Positions 45,701-53,879 of a stretch of DNA of 59,218 bases are shown in pieces (the first letter of the stretch is position 1; the number at the start of each line of letters is the position of its first letter). The notes under the pieces were generated by a model, which was not told where the DNA came from, searched no databases, and was given only the letters and a program-made list of their open reading frames with translations. The stretch covers positions 1-59,218 of the forward strand of contig JAZOQP010000016.1 of NCBI GenBank assembly GCA_045656145.1, given 5' to 3'. The DNA comes from SIG565 sp045656145. Lineage in GTDB: Bacteria; Bacillota; Clostridia; Oscillospirales; Acutalibacteraceae. The translations under genes and the position numbers were made by a program.

Positions 45701-47794
45701 GCAGGTCGTGCAGGTCGTAGTCTTAAATCTGCCGCTTACGCTATAACATTTTGCCCCAATAATTCTCATGACTTAAACTATTTTAGAAATCCAACGGCAA
45801 TGATTGAGGGTAAAATCAAGCCACCATTTTTTAATGTTAGTAATGATAAAATAGTATTAAGACATATTTTTGCTTCGGCATTCTCATTTTTCTGGAAACT
45901 TCGTCCTGATCTCTATAAGGATACTATTGGAGAATTTATGGACGCAAACGGATTTGAAGAATTATATTCTTATCTAGATGAGAAACCAAACGATCTTAAA
46001 GATTATCTTCTACACGTTGTTCCATCTGATTTGAAAAGCATGTTTGATGTTGAGAATTTCGGTTGGGTTAGCTTGATGTTTAACGAAGATGCCGATAATA
46101 GAGGGTTATGTAACATTGTTGTTGATAAATACACTGATGACTTAAAAGATTTGGAAAGAGTTTTAAAAGAAAGTTTGGATGATGCCGCTAATAAAGGAAA
46201 AAATAACCTTTTGTATTATGCTGCCAAGATTCAAAAATCCATCAACACAATCAAAGACCAGCGCATAATTGAATTTTTGTCAAAAAACAATTTAATACCC
46301 AAATATGGTTTCCCTGTTGATACAGTTGAATTGCAGAGCTCAACAGCAGGGGCTAGTTCATCGTTGCGTTTAAGCAGAGATTTATTCGCGGCAATTTCTG
46401 AGTATGCACCTGATTCCGAAGTTGTGGCAGATGGTAATCTTTATACGAGCCGTTACGTAAGACGATTAAGTGGTTATGAGTGGCCTACATACAATTATGC
46501 TTTTTGCAAAGAGTGTAATACTTTGACAAGAAAACCATATCACGAAGTTAAAAAATGCCGTCAATGTGGAGAGATGTTATCTGGAAGAGCACAACAATAC
46601 ATTGTTCCAAAATTTGGTTTCTTGTTGGATAACTCCGGTCCGCAACCTGTTGGTTTAAATAAACCGGAAAGAACATATAAGGGCTCTGTTGCCTATATCG
46701 GAAATGAAGAACAAATATCCTTCCATAAATACACGGTTGGCGATATAAATGTTGTAATAGGCAACAATAAAATGGATTCACTTGCCGTAATAAATGAGTC
46801 AAACTTCTTTATATGTGAAACTTGTGGATATGGTATGGTTGACGATAAGACTACTGATCGTTTTATTCAGCATTCGCATAAGAATCCGAACGGACATGAC
46901 TGCAGCAATGATAGATTAAGAAGATTTTCTTTGGGTCACGAATTTCAAACTGATGTAGCAATTTTGAAATTCATCGACTTTAACCTCTTAAAACCTGACG
47001 AAGCATGGACTATACTTTATTCGTTGCTTGAAGGTCTAAGTAGATATTTGGATATCGAAAGAAATGAACTATCGGGATGTTTGCATTGGTTTAAAGACAG
47101 TAATCATCCTAATGGTAATTTCGGCTTTGTTCTTTTTGACAATACGCCTGGTGGCGCTGGTTATGTTAGACAACTTAATAATCCGGATGTGCTTGTTGGG
47201 ATGTTGAAGGCTGGTTTTAAAGTTGTTGATACGTGTGTATGTGGTGAAGAATTGGCTGATACAGCTTGTTATAGTTGTTTGTTAAACTATTACAATCAAA
47301 AACAGCACGATATCCTTAAAAGATACTACGCAATTGACTTTTATCGTATGTTTAATTTGCCTTTGAGTGAGGTATGGCCTGCCACAAGAGATGAGAATGT
47401 GTATGAGATTATTAATCCATTCCAAGATGATGATGAATCTCAAAAACTACAGATTACTTTTTGTAACAACGGTCGAAATCTAGCTGCAGATTCCGTAGAA
47501 GAAATATGGAGTGATTTGATCGACGAGTGTAGCGAGGAAGAAGAGGATATTTTAAAAACTATACGCGAAAAATGTCCTCAGAATATTTCCAAACCATGGT
47601 ACGGAGAATCGATAAAAGTTGTTGAGACTGGAGAGGAAATCTATACCGACCTTATCTGGAAAGAAAAAAAGGTTATTCTTTTCCTCGGCGAAAATCATGA
47701 AAGCTATCAAAAAGCGAAGGAAACAGATTTTATTTGTTATTGTTTGAATGAGGCTTTTGATGTTGATGAATTTATATCAAAAATAGAGGTGTAA
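42701..47794 (+). CDS. giant DEAD/DEAH helicase with DUF1998 (DruE/DrmB/MrfA-like)
   Basis: This is a 1697-residue superfamily-2 helicase. The RecA-like domains have Walker A TGTGSGKTES (about 105-115), MNALVNDQIRRL, DEAH in IVFDEAHSYTGA, TSATLG, and motifs V/VI in TTFEMGVDVGS and YAQRAGRAGRS. The insert and C-terminal part carry many paired Cys (CNNCNALF, CAKCGAI, CPCCHS, CSECKAVY, CKECNTL, CRQCGEM). The C-terminal DUF1998 domain has FVLFDNTPGGAGYVRQL and the Cys cluster CVCGEELADTACYSC. Related proteins are DruE of Druantia, DrmB of DISARM and the repair helicase MrfA. No methyltransferase accompanies it, which argues against DISARM. It starts one base after the upstream gene and ends four bases before the next. 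Confidence 0.85.
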   Translation: MLFRPSESSKRIVDFYRRYLLTTFSTNKEVYNKQLKELLEQDKAIADGPYISMSDPYKKGKSLKELADEGIVSKEILKIKNFHPERKLYLHQEEAVRKANDGENLIVTTGTGSGKTESFLIPVINQLLKEKEKGTLDAGVRTLIIYPMNALVNDQIRRLRELLSEMDGDKKITFGRFTGETKETYKDAKKQYEEIEDIDVSPLCENELISREQMRNTPPNILITNYAMLEYMLLRPGDNIIFGETNSSKWQYIVFDEAHSYTGAKGIEVASLIKRVKAMLDRDNIKFILTSATLGDEKSDDEILNFGNSLCTAKFSKKSIVRSYTREIKPNHEVVELNFDLYRDLAESIRKNQADDTIKSIIQKHNVSFDNSLSLQEALFDLILHDQFYYRVRKVLYRQIKTVNQVAKELSMPADDFTDFIAVASNAMRNNERLFEAKYHMFIRGMEGVFVTLNPSNKLFINRMENYREDPYDEETELKVFEVSFCNNCNALFITGEELDGVLVQKSKHSDDYKPEVFLLSGDLDTDDEDDNVYLLCAKCGAIKRKTSVNGLQCGHDEKYHNRVIKIKKSGEELHNCPCCHSKNGKRSILRPYFLGTEAATAVIATALYNELPSEIHYITEEKTTNPFLGNIINKKETVEKLTKQFLAFSDNRQTAAFFATYLESTYRDSLVKRIMHQILEENYSKLEEGMSLKGFATKLVEKFEKNSVFEGLSEEEIEKKAWIYLMKEISNFKAKNSLLRKGNLLFEMEFDIPEIPGFTKEEITDLFKTLIRSMMSDAAVATDISFTRADEEEFSASGFAMGYADVTAGYSYIRGWSPEENKTNKRLKYLKKLLGDDEAQARELLSAIWEYLVHENYVISVPMGKRNAYKLNADKIVVKSVKQLYRCSECKAVYPYSIKGVCDKPGCSGKLEVFDVEKELVDDHYHNLYTTLSAVPMSVHEHTAQLSSATAYEYQKHFKDKKINVLSCSTTFEMGVDVGSLETVFMRNMPPSPANYAQRAGRAGRSLKSAAYAITFCPNNSHDLNYFRNPTAMIEGKIKPPFFNVSNDKIVLRHIFASAFSFFWKLRPDLYKDTIGEFMDANGFEELYSYLDEKPNDLKDYLLHVVPSDLKSMFDVENFGWVSLMFNEDADNRGLCNIVVDKYTDDLKDLERVLKESLDDAANKGKNNLLYYAAKIQKSINTIKDQRIIEFLSKNNLIPKYGFPVDTVELQSSTAGASSSLRLSRDLFAAISEYAPDSEVVADGNLYTSRYVRRLSGYEWPTYNYAFCKECNTLTRKPYHEVKKCRQCGEMLSGRAQQYIVPKFGFLLDNSGPQPVGLNKPERTYKGSVAYIGNEEQISFHKYTVGDINVVIGNNKMDSLAVINESNFFICETCGYGMVDDKTTDRFIQHSHKNPNGHDCSNDRLRRFSLGHEFQTDVAILKFIDFNLLKPDEAWTILYSLLEGLSRYLDIERNELSGCLHWFKDSNHPNGNFGFVLFDNTPGGAGYVRQLNNPDVLVGMLKAGFKVVDTCVCGEELADTACYSCLLNYYNQKQHDILKRYYAIDFYRMFNLPLSEVWPATRDENVYEIINPFQDDDESQKLQITFCNNGRNLAADSVEEIWSDLIDECSEEEEDILKTIREKCPQNISKPWYGESIKVVETGEEIYTDLIWKEKKVILFLGENHESYQKAKETDFICYCLNEAFDVDEFISKIEV

Positions 47795-47798
47795 CTAT

Positions 47799-49511
47799 AT
47801 GGCTATAATGTATCCGGATATTCCTTATGAATGTACACCGGCCAGCAGAGAAAAAATAATGTTCAATGCACTCAAAGATTTGTCCGAAGAATACTATGTT
47901 TTTCATTCATTTAAAATCGTTAGCATAGACGCGGATGTTATTACCGCAAGCGAAACAGACTTTGTTATTTTTCATCCACAAAAAGGTATTTTATGCATTG
48001 AAGCAAAAGCTGGCAAAGTTAAACTTGAAGGCAATAAATGGAAATATGCAAATGGTGGAGAAATGAGCCATGGTGGTCCTTATCGCCAAGCAGAGAATGG
48101 GAAGTGGCGTTTACGAGATTACATAAAAGACAATGGTTATGGATATCTAATGAATCGTTGTAAACTGTTGCATGCTGTGTGGTTTCCTTCTATCGATAAT
48201 GAGTACATATCAAAAGTAAATCTTCCCACAGAGGCAGATCGAAAAATCACTTTAACTGCAGATTCGTTTGATAATATTGAAGAGGAAATTTCGGCAATAT
48301 TTGATATCGAACTTCCAAACAAAGTTGAAACCAAACTCACAGCCGCTGATATAAAATTATTGATTGACAAATTTTTAGCGCCATCCTTCGATTTGATACC
48401 GATAGCTAATATGAAGGTCGAAAATCAGCGCTATGTTTTCAAAAGAATGTTAAAAGAACAAGTGGCTCTTTTAAGCTATCTTGAAGAACAAGATAATGCA
48501 GTAATAAATGGGCTTGCTGGAACAGGTAAGACTGTTATGGCTGTTGAAAAAGCAAGACGTCATGCCGAAAATGATGAATCTGTATTATTCCTTTGCTACA
48601 ACCATTATCTTAAAGAGCACCTTCAGGACAATTATGGGCACCCGAACATTTCTTTTTACACAATTGATGGGTTAGCTTGCAAACTTTGCGATACGGTCAC
48701 ACCCAACTATGACCGCCTAAAAGAAGTGCTTGAAGAAATGTATCTGGAAGAAACGTTCCCTTACAAACACATCATTATTGATGAGGGACAAGATTTCGGC
48801 AAAGAGAGATTGAACGACATCTCAGTAATAGAACTATTAAAAGCGAATGTTGTTGACGATGGCAAAAACGGCACATTTTATCTTTTTTATGATAAAAATC
48901 AAATGGTGCAAGCAGCTAGACTGCCATCGTACATAGGTGAATCTGATTGTAAGTTGACTTTGTATAGGAATTGCAGAAACACCGAAAATATTGCCACTAC
49001 ATCGTTGCGCTTGTTAGGTGAAAATAAAAAGCCAAAGTTGTTTGATGGTGCTATTGTTGGAGACTCTCCTGAAATGTTTTTTGCTGACGATGTGAATCAA
49101 ACGGTATTAACCCTAAATGCAATTATTGAAAAAGCATGGGCTGAAGATTATACGGATATTCAAATACTGACTTGTAAGACAGAGGAAAGTAGTATAATTT
49201 CAGATGAATGCTCAACGGGTGTATATCTGTATAAAGCAAAGAAAATACCATTTACAACTTGCAGAAAGTATAAGGGATTAGAAGCGGATGTAGTTATAAT
49301 GGTGGACTTAGATAATGACACTTTTGAAAACAACGCTGAGCAAGTAATGTATGTCGGTTCTTCACGCGCACGGTACAAGTTGTCATTGATTTGCAATTTA
49401 GACGAAAAGGACTGTGAGTATTTCATTGAGAAACACAATGCAAAAAAAGGTAAAAAAATAGAGAAGTCTTTCGCTACATTATTCAACTCAAAATATAAAG
49501 AACTTGCGTAA
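47799..49511 (+). CDS. NERD nuclease-domain / UvrD-type helicase fusion
   Basis: This is a 570-residue protein. The N-terminal NERD domain (about 25-130) shows the nuclease-fold residues ETDFVIFHPQKGILCIEAKAG (Asp and ExK). A superfamily-1 helicase follows: Walker A GLAGTGKTVMAVEK (about 240), IIIDEGQDFGKE (Walker B), LYRNCRN, RKYKGLEADVVIM and MYVGSSRARYKLSLIC (motif VI). Such fusions are frequent in defence islands and are expected to unwind and cut DNA or RNA. The gene starts four bases after the giant helicase gene, so it is part of the same operon; the module ends here with no clear terminator. Confidence 0.85.
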   Translation: MAIMYPDIPYECTPASREKIMFNALKDLSEEYYVFHSFKIVSIDADVITASETDFVIFHPQKGILCIEAKAGKVKLEGNKWKYANGGEMSHGGPYRQAENGKWRLRDYIKDNGYGYLMNRCKLLHAVWFPSIDNEYISKVNLPTEADRKITLTADSFDNIEEEISAIFDIELPNKVETKLTAADIKLLIDKFLAPSFDLIPIANMKVENQRYVFKRMLKEQVALLSYLEEQDNAVINGLAGTGKTVMAVEKARRHAENDESVLFLCYNHYLKEHLQDNYGHPNISFYTIDGLACKLCDTVTPNYDRLKEVLEEMYLEETFPYKHIIIDEGQDFGKERLNDISVIELLKANVVDDGKNGTFYLFYDKNQMVQAARLPSYIGESDCKLTLYRNCRNTENIATTSLRLLGENKKPKLFDGAIVGDSPEMFFADDVNQTVLTLNAIIEKAWAEDYTDIQILTCKTEESSIISDECSTGVYLYKAKKIPFTTCRKYKGLEADVVIMVDLDNDTFENNAEQVMYVGSSRARYKLSLICNLDEKDCEYFIEKHNAKKGKKIEKSFATLFNSKYKELA

Positions 49512-49520
49512 GACGTCATC

Positions 49521-49625
49521 GTCTTCGCAAGCATCGCGTTTGTGATACCACAATGATAACATGACCTTGTCTTCGCAAGCATCGCGAATGGATATCCCCA
49601 CAACGCAGTCTTCGCAAGCATCGTG
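49521..49625 (+). repeat. three direct copies of an 18-base unit
   Basis: GTCTTCGCAAGCATCGCG occurs at 49521-49538 and 49569-49586, and with one change (GTG at the end) at 49608-49625. Starts are 48 and 39 bases apart. An inverted copy lacking the first base lies at 37317-37333, and the first plus-strand copy and the inverted copy also share the flank CGCGTTTGTG. This is an iteron-like arrangement between the two defence modules. Confidence 0.85.
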
Positions 49626-49655
49626 TACGTATATACACGGCTCGCTCGCCACTTG

Positions 49656-49673
49656 TTAGGGATGAGTCCCTAA
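49656..49673. repeat. palindrome, possible transfer-origin or operator
   Basis: TTAGGG-ATGAGT-CCCTAA in the context CTTGTTAGGG...CCCTAATACCC, directly upstream of the ribosome-binding site of the gene at 49699. A matching palindrome in inverted orientation lies at 37279-37294. The layout resembles nick-region hairpins of mobilisable elements, but no relaxase is in the window, so a promoter-operator role is equally possible. Confidence 0.5.
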
Positions 49674-49698
49674 TACCCTCGCAGGAAGGAAATTATTT

Positions 49699-50109
49699 AT
49701 GAATAAAATAACACTTAAAAATATTGCAATGGATGAACTTCAATTGCTTATAAAAAACGCAAGTTTTGTTTACTCAAATATGTCTGAGATGGAACTTAAG
49801 GCGGCTGCTGAATCCGAGGATAAAATCTTAGCAAAAACAGTTGCTCGGCAAATCCAACCCAAACTTGAAGAAATGCAGCACGCCAACCCTTTTAAAAAGG
49901 CCATCTTAATTTTAAAATATTTAGTGCTTGGAAATAGGAACGCTAAATGCACAATTCCACGAGAAGCGCTCGCCTCGTATGTAAGAACGATCCTTCCAGA
50001 TATATATGCCTTTTTTGAATCCGAAGAAGGAAATCGCCAATACGAAGAATGGCTCAAAGAGGAAGAAGCAAAAGAAAAAGCGAAAAAGGAAATGAAGTTT
50101 GGAGAATAA
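49699..50109 (+). CDS. small hypothetical protein, first gene of the Shango-like operon
   Basis: This is a soluble, helical, 136-residue protein with a charged C-terminal coil (about 118-134; EEWLKEEEAKEKAKKEMK). No family is recognised. GGAAGGA precedes ATG 49699 and the stop lies three bases before the TerB-protein gene, so it is tightly linked to that system. Possible roles include regulator, adaptor or extra effector. Confidence 0.65.
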   Translation: MNKITLKNIAMDELQLLIKNASFVYSNMSEMELKAAAESEDKILAKTVARQIQPKLEEMQHANPFKKAILILKYLVLGNRNAKCTIPREALASYVRTILPDIYAFFESEEGNRQYEEWLKEEEAKEKAKKEMKFGE

Positions 50110-50112
50110 CAA

Positions 50113-52533
50113 ATGAAAAAATTCTTGGAATACATAAAAACATCCAGTAAGATATCAAAAGTTTTGATGATTATTTGGTTAGTTTTCGCAGTAATTATGA
50201 CATTAGGAATGATGGCATCCGATAAGGGAGAAAACGTAATCGACGATGTTTTCTTGTTGACATTTATGTACACACTTTTTGGCGCTATGTTTTTGATCCC
50301 CGCCATAACCATTAATCAAGCTATAAAAGGGAAGACCGATATATCGGATTCTACCAAAGCAAAAAGCACATGGATAACCACCTTTCTGTTGTGCTTGTTT
50401 TTAGGAAATATTGGCGCACATAGATTCTATACTGGAAGAAAAATTACTGGATTTATTTATTTGTTTACCATGGGTGGCTTTGGTTTAGCTAATTTCACAG
50501 ATTTAATTTTGTTGATCATGGGTAAGTATACCGATAAAAATGGATTTTTTGTCAAATACAATACGAACAAACAAACTAACCAAGTGGTTGTTTCTCAAAA
50601 TGGAAATAACAGAACAACAAATACGAGTTCATATTATTCTGCTTTAGATGCAGCAAAAAAATCATTTGAAAAAACTAAAAGCGAATTAAATCAGAAAAAA
50701 GAAGAATGGGTAAATGATAGTAAAGAAAAATTAAAGCAATGGAAAAAAGATAATAACGAAGGCTTTTCTGATGTTGTTTTGGATGGCGCAGAAGAAAGAA
50801 CACAATCCATTCCTTCGGCAAACATTGAGACATTGGGAAGAAATTCTACAAGTCGTTCTGGTCTTACAATATCAATCAAGCCGGTCATTTCAAGAGATGA
50901 GAACGGCGACTTTAGCATAGACTTTGATTTTGACGACGATTCTCCATATTCATCCAGTAAATTTATAAAGGATATGGTTAAATTTGAGAACAAAGTCGGT
51001 AAAGAAGCACCGTTTATTCCTTTTATGCAATACTGGCCATCCTATGATAGCATGACAAAACAACAGAAGGACTGGTATTTTTATTGGAGAAGTCAGGTTC
51101 GCAAGGGAATCTATCTGAACACAGATTTGTCATACATATTTGTCCATGTTTATGAGTTGTTAAGTGGTTATGGATGGACGAATGCGCAAGACGGTTATGA
51201 CCAGTTGATAGCTTTATGGATTAATTATAGAAATGAACACATAAGGTTAGATAACTATCTTGTTGGATGGCTATTCGATTTTGCGCAACTACACAAACTG
51301 GAATATGCTGTTCCCGAAGGTATAGAAATAACATTGCCGTATCAATTGGCAATACGCGATCTTCTGATTGATAAGCATAGTGATGAAAAACCTTTGAAAC
51401 TACCATTACCTTTGATAGACGCTCTGTGTGATTATTCTTTAGCTGGAAGCAAATTCTATAAAGATGGACACCAACTTTTGATGAACGAAGCAATTCCGAG
51501 AGTTGTGGCATTAGCGGATGCTGCTTTAATCAAAAAGAAAGGCAAAGGTATTCTTGAAACGTATGGTCCAAATCGCCCTAAAAAGCAGACGTACTATGCT
51601 TTCCAAAGTGCGAATTGTGTTCATGCGAACAAAAGAATGGATATATCCGTTAAAGGATATACCAGTAGCCAAAAGTTACGTGGATATATCAATGAACTGG
51701 TTCGATATGCAGAAAATGTTCTACGAGAATTGTACGATTGTAGAGGACGTTTGAGAGGCGTTACATTGGATGATGAGACAGCCTCATTGGTAAAGGCGTT
51801 TTTGAAAAAGGAATATTCTCCGAATAGAAAACCGATTGAGCCTGAAAAGAAAAAGGAAGTTAAACTCGACTTTGAAAGCATTAACGAGTTAAGAAATCAA
51901 TCGGATGCCGTAAGAGATGCATTGGAAGTGACAGAGGAAAAGATAGAAGCAAAAGAACTTTTGACGGATTTGGATGCAGTAAAAGAAATCTTCGTTTCTA
52001 TGCCGCCTTATTGCAGAATGCTAATAGATGAAATGCGTTCTAAATCTTGGGAGATGGAATACAACTCTTCCGTTCAAGCTTCTATTGAGAAAATCAACGA
52101 ATTGTCAGGTATGCAATTGGCTTGCTCAATAGTGGTTGTAGAAGGAAATACTTTAATTTTAGAAGATGACTATAGGGATGAGTTTAACTATATTTATGAG
52201 CATCTGTCTGAAATCGAAATACCTGAATCATCCGAAGAAAAAGATACGATTTCAAAGTTTGATTTGACAGCTTTGTCGGATGAAATGAAGCAATTGCTTG
52301 AAACGCTTACCCCCACACAAGAAGAAATCTTGCATATCATACTATCTCAAGAAAATATGAGTCAGCGCATAGAAGAAATAGCAAACGCTGAGATGTCTAT
52401 GCCCGAAATACTTATAGATGAGATAAATGATATTGCGACACAGTATATAGGAGATATTCTTATTGATACATTTGATGCGGAAATGAGCGTTTTAGAGCAA
52501 TATGTAATTGAACTTAAAGAAGCAATGAAATAG
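50113..52533 (+). CDS. TM2-TerB domain protein (SngA-like)
   Basis: This is an 806-residue membrane-anchored protein. Two membrane helices (about 16-36 and 46-68) are followed by a TM2-type hairpin (about 85-145; LCLFLGNIGAHRFYTGRKIT and FGLANFTDLILLIMG). A Lys/Glu coiled segment (about 175-215) leads to a TerB_N-type domain (about 290-460; PFIPFMQYWPSYDSMTKQQK, WYFYWRSQVRKG, YIFVHVYELLSGYGW). A long C-terminal region (about 560-806) is presumably TerB_C. The order TerB protein, BrxD-like ATPase and Lhr-like helicase matches the three-gene Shango system. The TM2 anchor may place the complex at the membrane. It starts three bases after the upstream stop. Confidence 0.8.
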   Translation: MKKFLEYIKTSSKISKVLMIIWLVFAVIMTLGMMASDKGENVIDDVFLLTFMYTLFGAMFLIPAITINQAIKGKTDISDSTKAKSTWITTFLLCLFLGNIGAHRFYTGRKITGFIYLFTMGGFGLANFTDLILLIMGKYTDKNGFFVKYNTNKQTNQVVVSQNGNNRTTNTSSYYSALDAAKKSFEKTKSELNQKKEEWVNDSKEKLKQWKKDNNEGFSDVVLDGAEERTQSIPSANIETLGRNSTSRSGLTISIKPVISRDENGDFSIDFDFDDDSPYSSSKFIKDMVKFENKVGKEAPFIPFMQYWPSYDSMTKQQKDWYFYWRSQVRKGIYLNTDLSYIFVHVYELLSGYGWTNAQDGYDQLIALWINYRNEHIRLDNYLVGWLFDFAQLHKLEYAVPEGIEITLPYQLAIRDLLIDKHSDEKPLKLPLPLIDALCDYSLAGSKFYKDGHQLLMNEAIPRVVALADAALIKKKGKGILETYGPNRPKKQTYYAFQSANCVHANKRMDISVKGYTSSQKLRGYINELVRYAENVLRELYDCRGRLRGVTLDDETASLVKAFLKKEYSPNRKPIEPEKKKEVKLDFESINELRNQSDAVRDALEVTEEKIEAKELLTDLDAVKEIFVSMPPYCRMLIDEMRSKSWEMEYNSSVQASIEKINELSGMQLACSIVVVEGNTLILEDDYRDEFNYIYEHLSEIEIPESSEEKDTISKFDLTALSDEMKQLLETLTPTQEEILHIILSQENMSQRIEEIANAEMSMPEILIDEINDIATQYIGDILIDTFDAEMSVLEQYVIELKEAMK

Positions 52534-52544
52534 GAGGTATTGCA

Positions 52545-53879
52545 ATGGCAGTAAATATAAATCGCCGTGAATCTGCGGCATTAATCAATTCTTTAACAGC
52601 AGGTGTTGTTCCGCGTATCGGCCTTCGTCACATCGCAGTAGGTAGGCAAGGAGAGGTAAATGCTTTCCTTCAAGATTTGTCAACTATAGAAGATGGTGGA
52701 GCAGCTTTTAGATTTGTTTGCGGCCAATATGGTAGCGGTAAAAGCTTCTTGTTGCAAACAATACGTAACAATGCAATGGAACGTTCTTTTGTTGTTATGG
52801 ATGCAGATTTATCCCCGGAACGTAGATTGACCGGAACAAATGGACAAGGTCTATCCACGTATAGGGAGTTGATTCAACATCTTTCTACGCGTACTCGTCC
52901 TGAGGGAAGTGCTTTAGAGTCTATCCTTCAAAAATGGATCGCTACTATGCAGGCGACTACTGCAAAAGAGGAGGGACTGCAAGCAAACGACCCGCAATTG
53001 GTTGTAGCTGTCAGTGAGAGAATCGCAGATATATTATCAGAACTTTCGGAAATGGCGTATGGATTTGCTTTCGCAAATGTAATCGATGCCTACTGGAAAG
53101 GTATGAAAAACGGCGACGATGCATTGAAAATGTCTGCACTGCGTTGGTTAAGAGGTGAGTTTGCTAACAAAACAGAAGCTAAACGTGAGCTTCCTGTTGA
53201 TAGCATTATTGATGACCAAAATTGGTATGAGTTTTTGAAACTCTTTGCTCTCTTTGTTAAAAAAGCAGGATATAAAGGACTGCTTGTGTTTATAGATGAA
53301 GGAGTCAATCTGTATAAGATTAACCACAAGCAAGCTCGCGACAGTAACTACGAAAAAGTGTTGACGGTGTTTAACGATACAATGCAGGGAAAAGCCGAAT
53401 ATATTGGCGTATTTATGAGTGGAACGCCACAGTTTATCTATGATGAACGTCGAGGTTTGTTTAGTTATGAGGCTTTGAGATCCAGACTTGCGGATAATCG
53501 TTTTGCGGTCCAAGGATTTGTTGATTTCACAAGTCCCGTGATTAAACTTAATCAGCTTTCTTCGGAAGAAATTTATTTGTTGCTTGAGAGACTTTGCGAA
53601 TTGCATAGTTCTCATTACTCCTATGAAAATACGTTGGGTAAAGATGAACTGACCACATTCTTAAATACAGTGCTTGGAAGATTAGGTGCGGATCAATTGC
53701 TTACCCCAAGAGAAGTCACAAGAGATTTCCTTGGACTCTTAAATATTCTTCATCAAAATCCCGGAACAACATTTGATGCCTTGATTAATGAACAAGGATT
53801 TAAGGTTCAAAGCGCAGAAAAAGATCCCGAACAAATTGATGAAGAAACAGACAATTTATTTGCGGAGTTTGATATATGA
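52545..53879 (+). CDS. BrxD-like P-loop ATPase (SngB-like)
   Basis: This 444-residue protein is of the DUF2791/BREX BrxD ATP-binding family. RIGLRHIAVGRQGEVNAFLQ leads into Walker A CGQYGSGKSF (about 59-68); DADLSPERRLTG, a Walker B-like LLVFIDEGVNLYK (about 245-257) and FMSGTPQFIYDERRG follow. In BREX type 2 the homologue pairs with BrxHI; in Shango it pairs with a helicase and a TerB protein. Here the pairing is the Shango one, since no PglZ or PglX is present. An AGGAGG site lies upstream of ATG 52545, and the helicase start codon overlaps its stop by four bases (ATGA). Confidence 0.85.
   Translation: MAVNINRRESAALINSLTAGVVPRIGLRHIAVGRQGEVNAFLQDLSTIEDGGAAFRFVCGQYGSGKSFLLQTIRNNAMERSFVVMDADLSPERRLTGTNGQGLSTYRELIQHLSTRTRPEGSALESILQKWIATMQATTAKEEGLQANDPQLVVAVSERIADILSELSEMAYGFAFANVIDAYWKGMKNGDDALKMSALRWLRGEFANKTEAKRELPVDSIIDDQNWYEFLKLFALFVKKAGYKGLLVFIDEGVNLYKINHKQARDSNYEKVLTVFNDTMQGKAEYIGVFMSGTPQFIYDERRGLFSYEALRSRLADNRFAVQGFVDFTSPVIKLNQLSSEEIYLLLERLCELHSSHYSYENTLGKDELTTFLNTVLGRLGADQLLTPREVTRDFLGLLNILHQNPGTTFDALINEQGFKVQSAEKDPEQIDEETDNLFAEFDI

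Noticed and set aside
49521..49625. A short CRISPR array from the three 18-base repeats.
   Set aside because: Units are only 18 bases, the intervals between them differ (30 and 21 bases), there are no cas genes, and an inverted single copy exists at 37.3 kb. Iterons or binding sites fit better.
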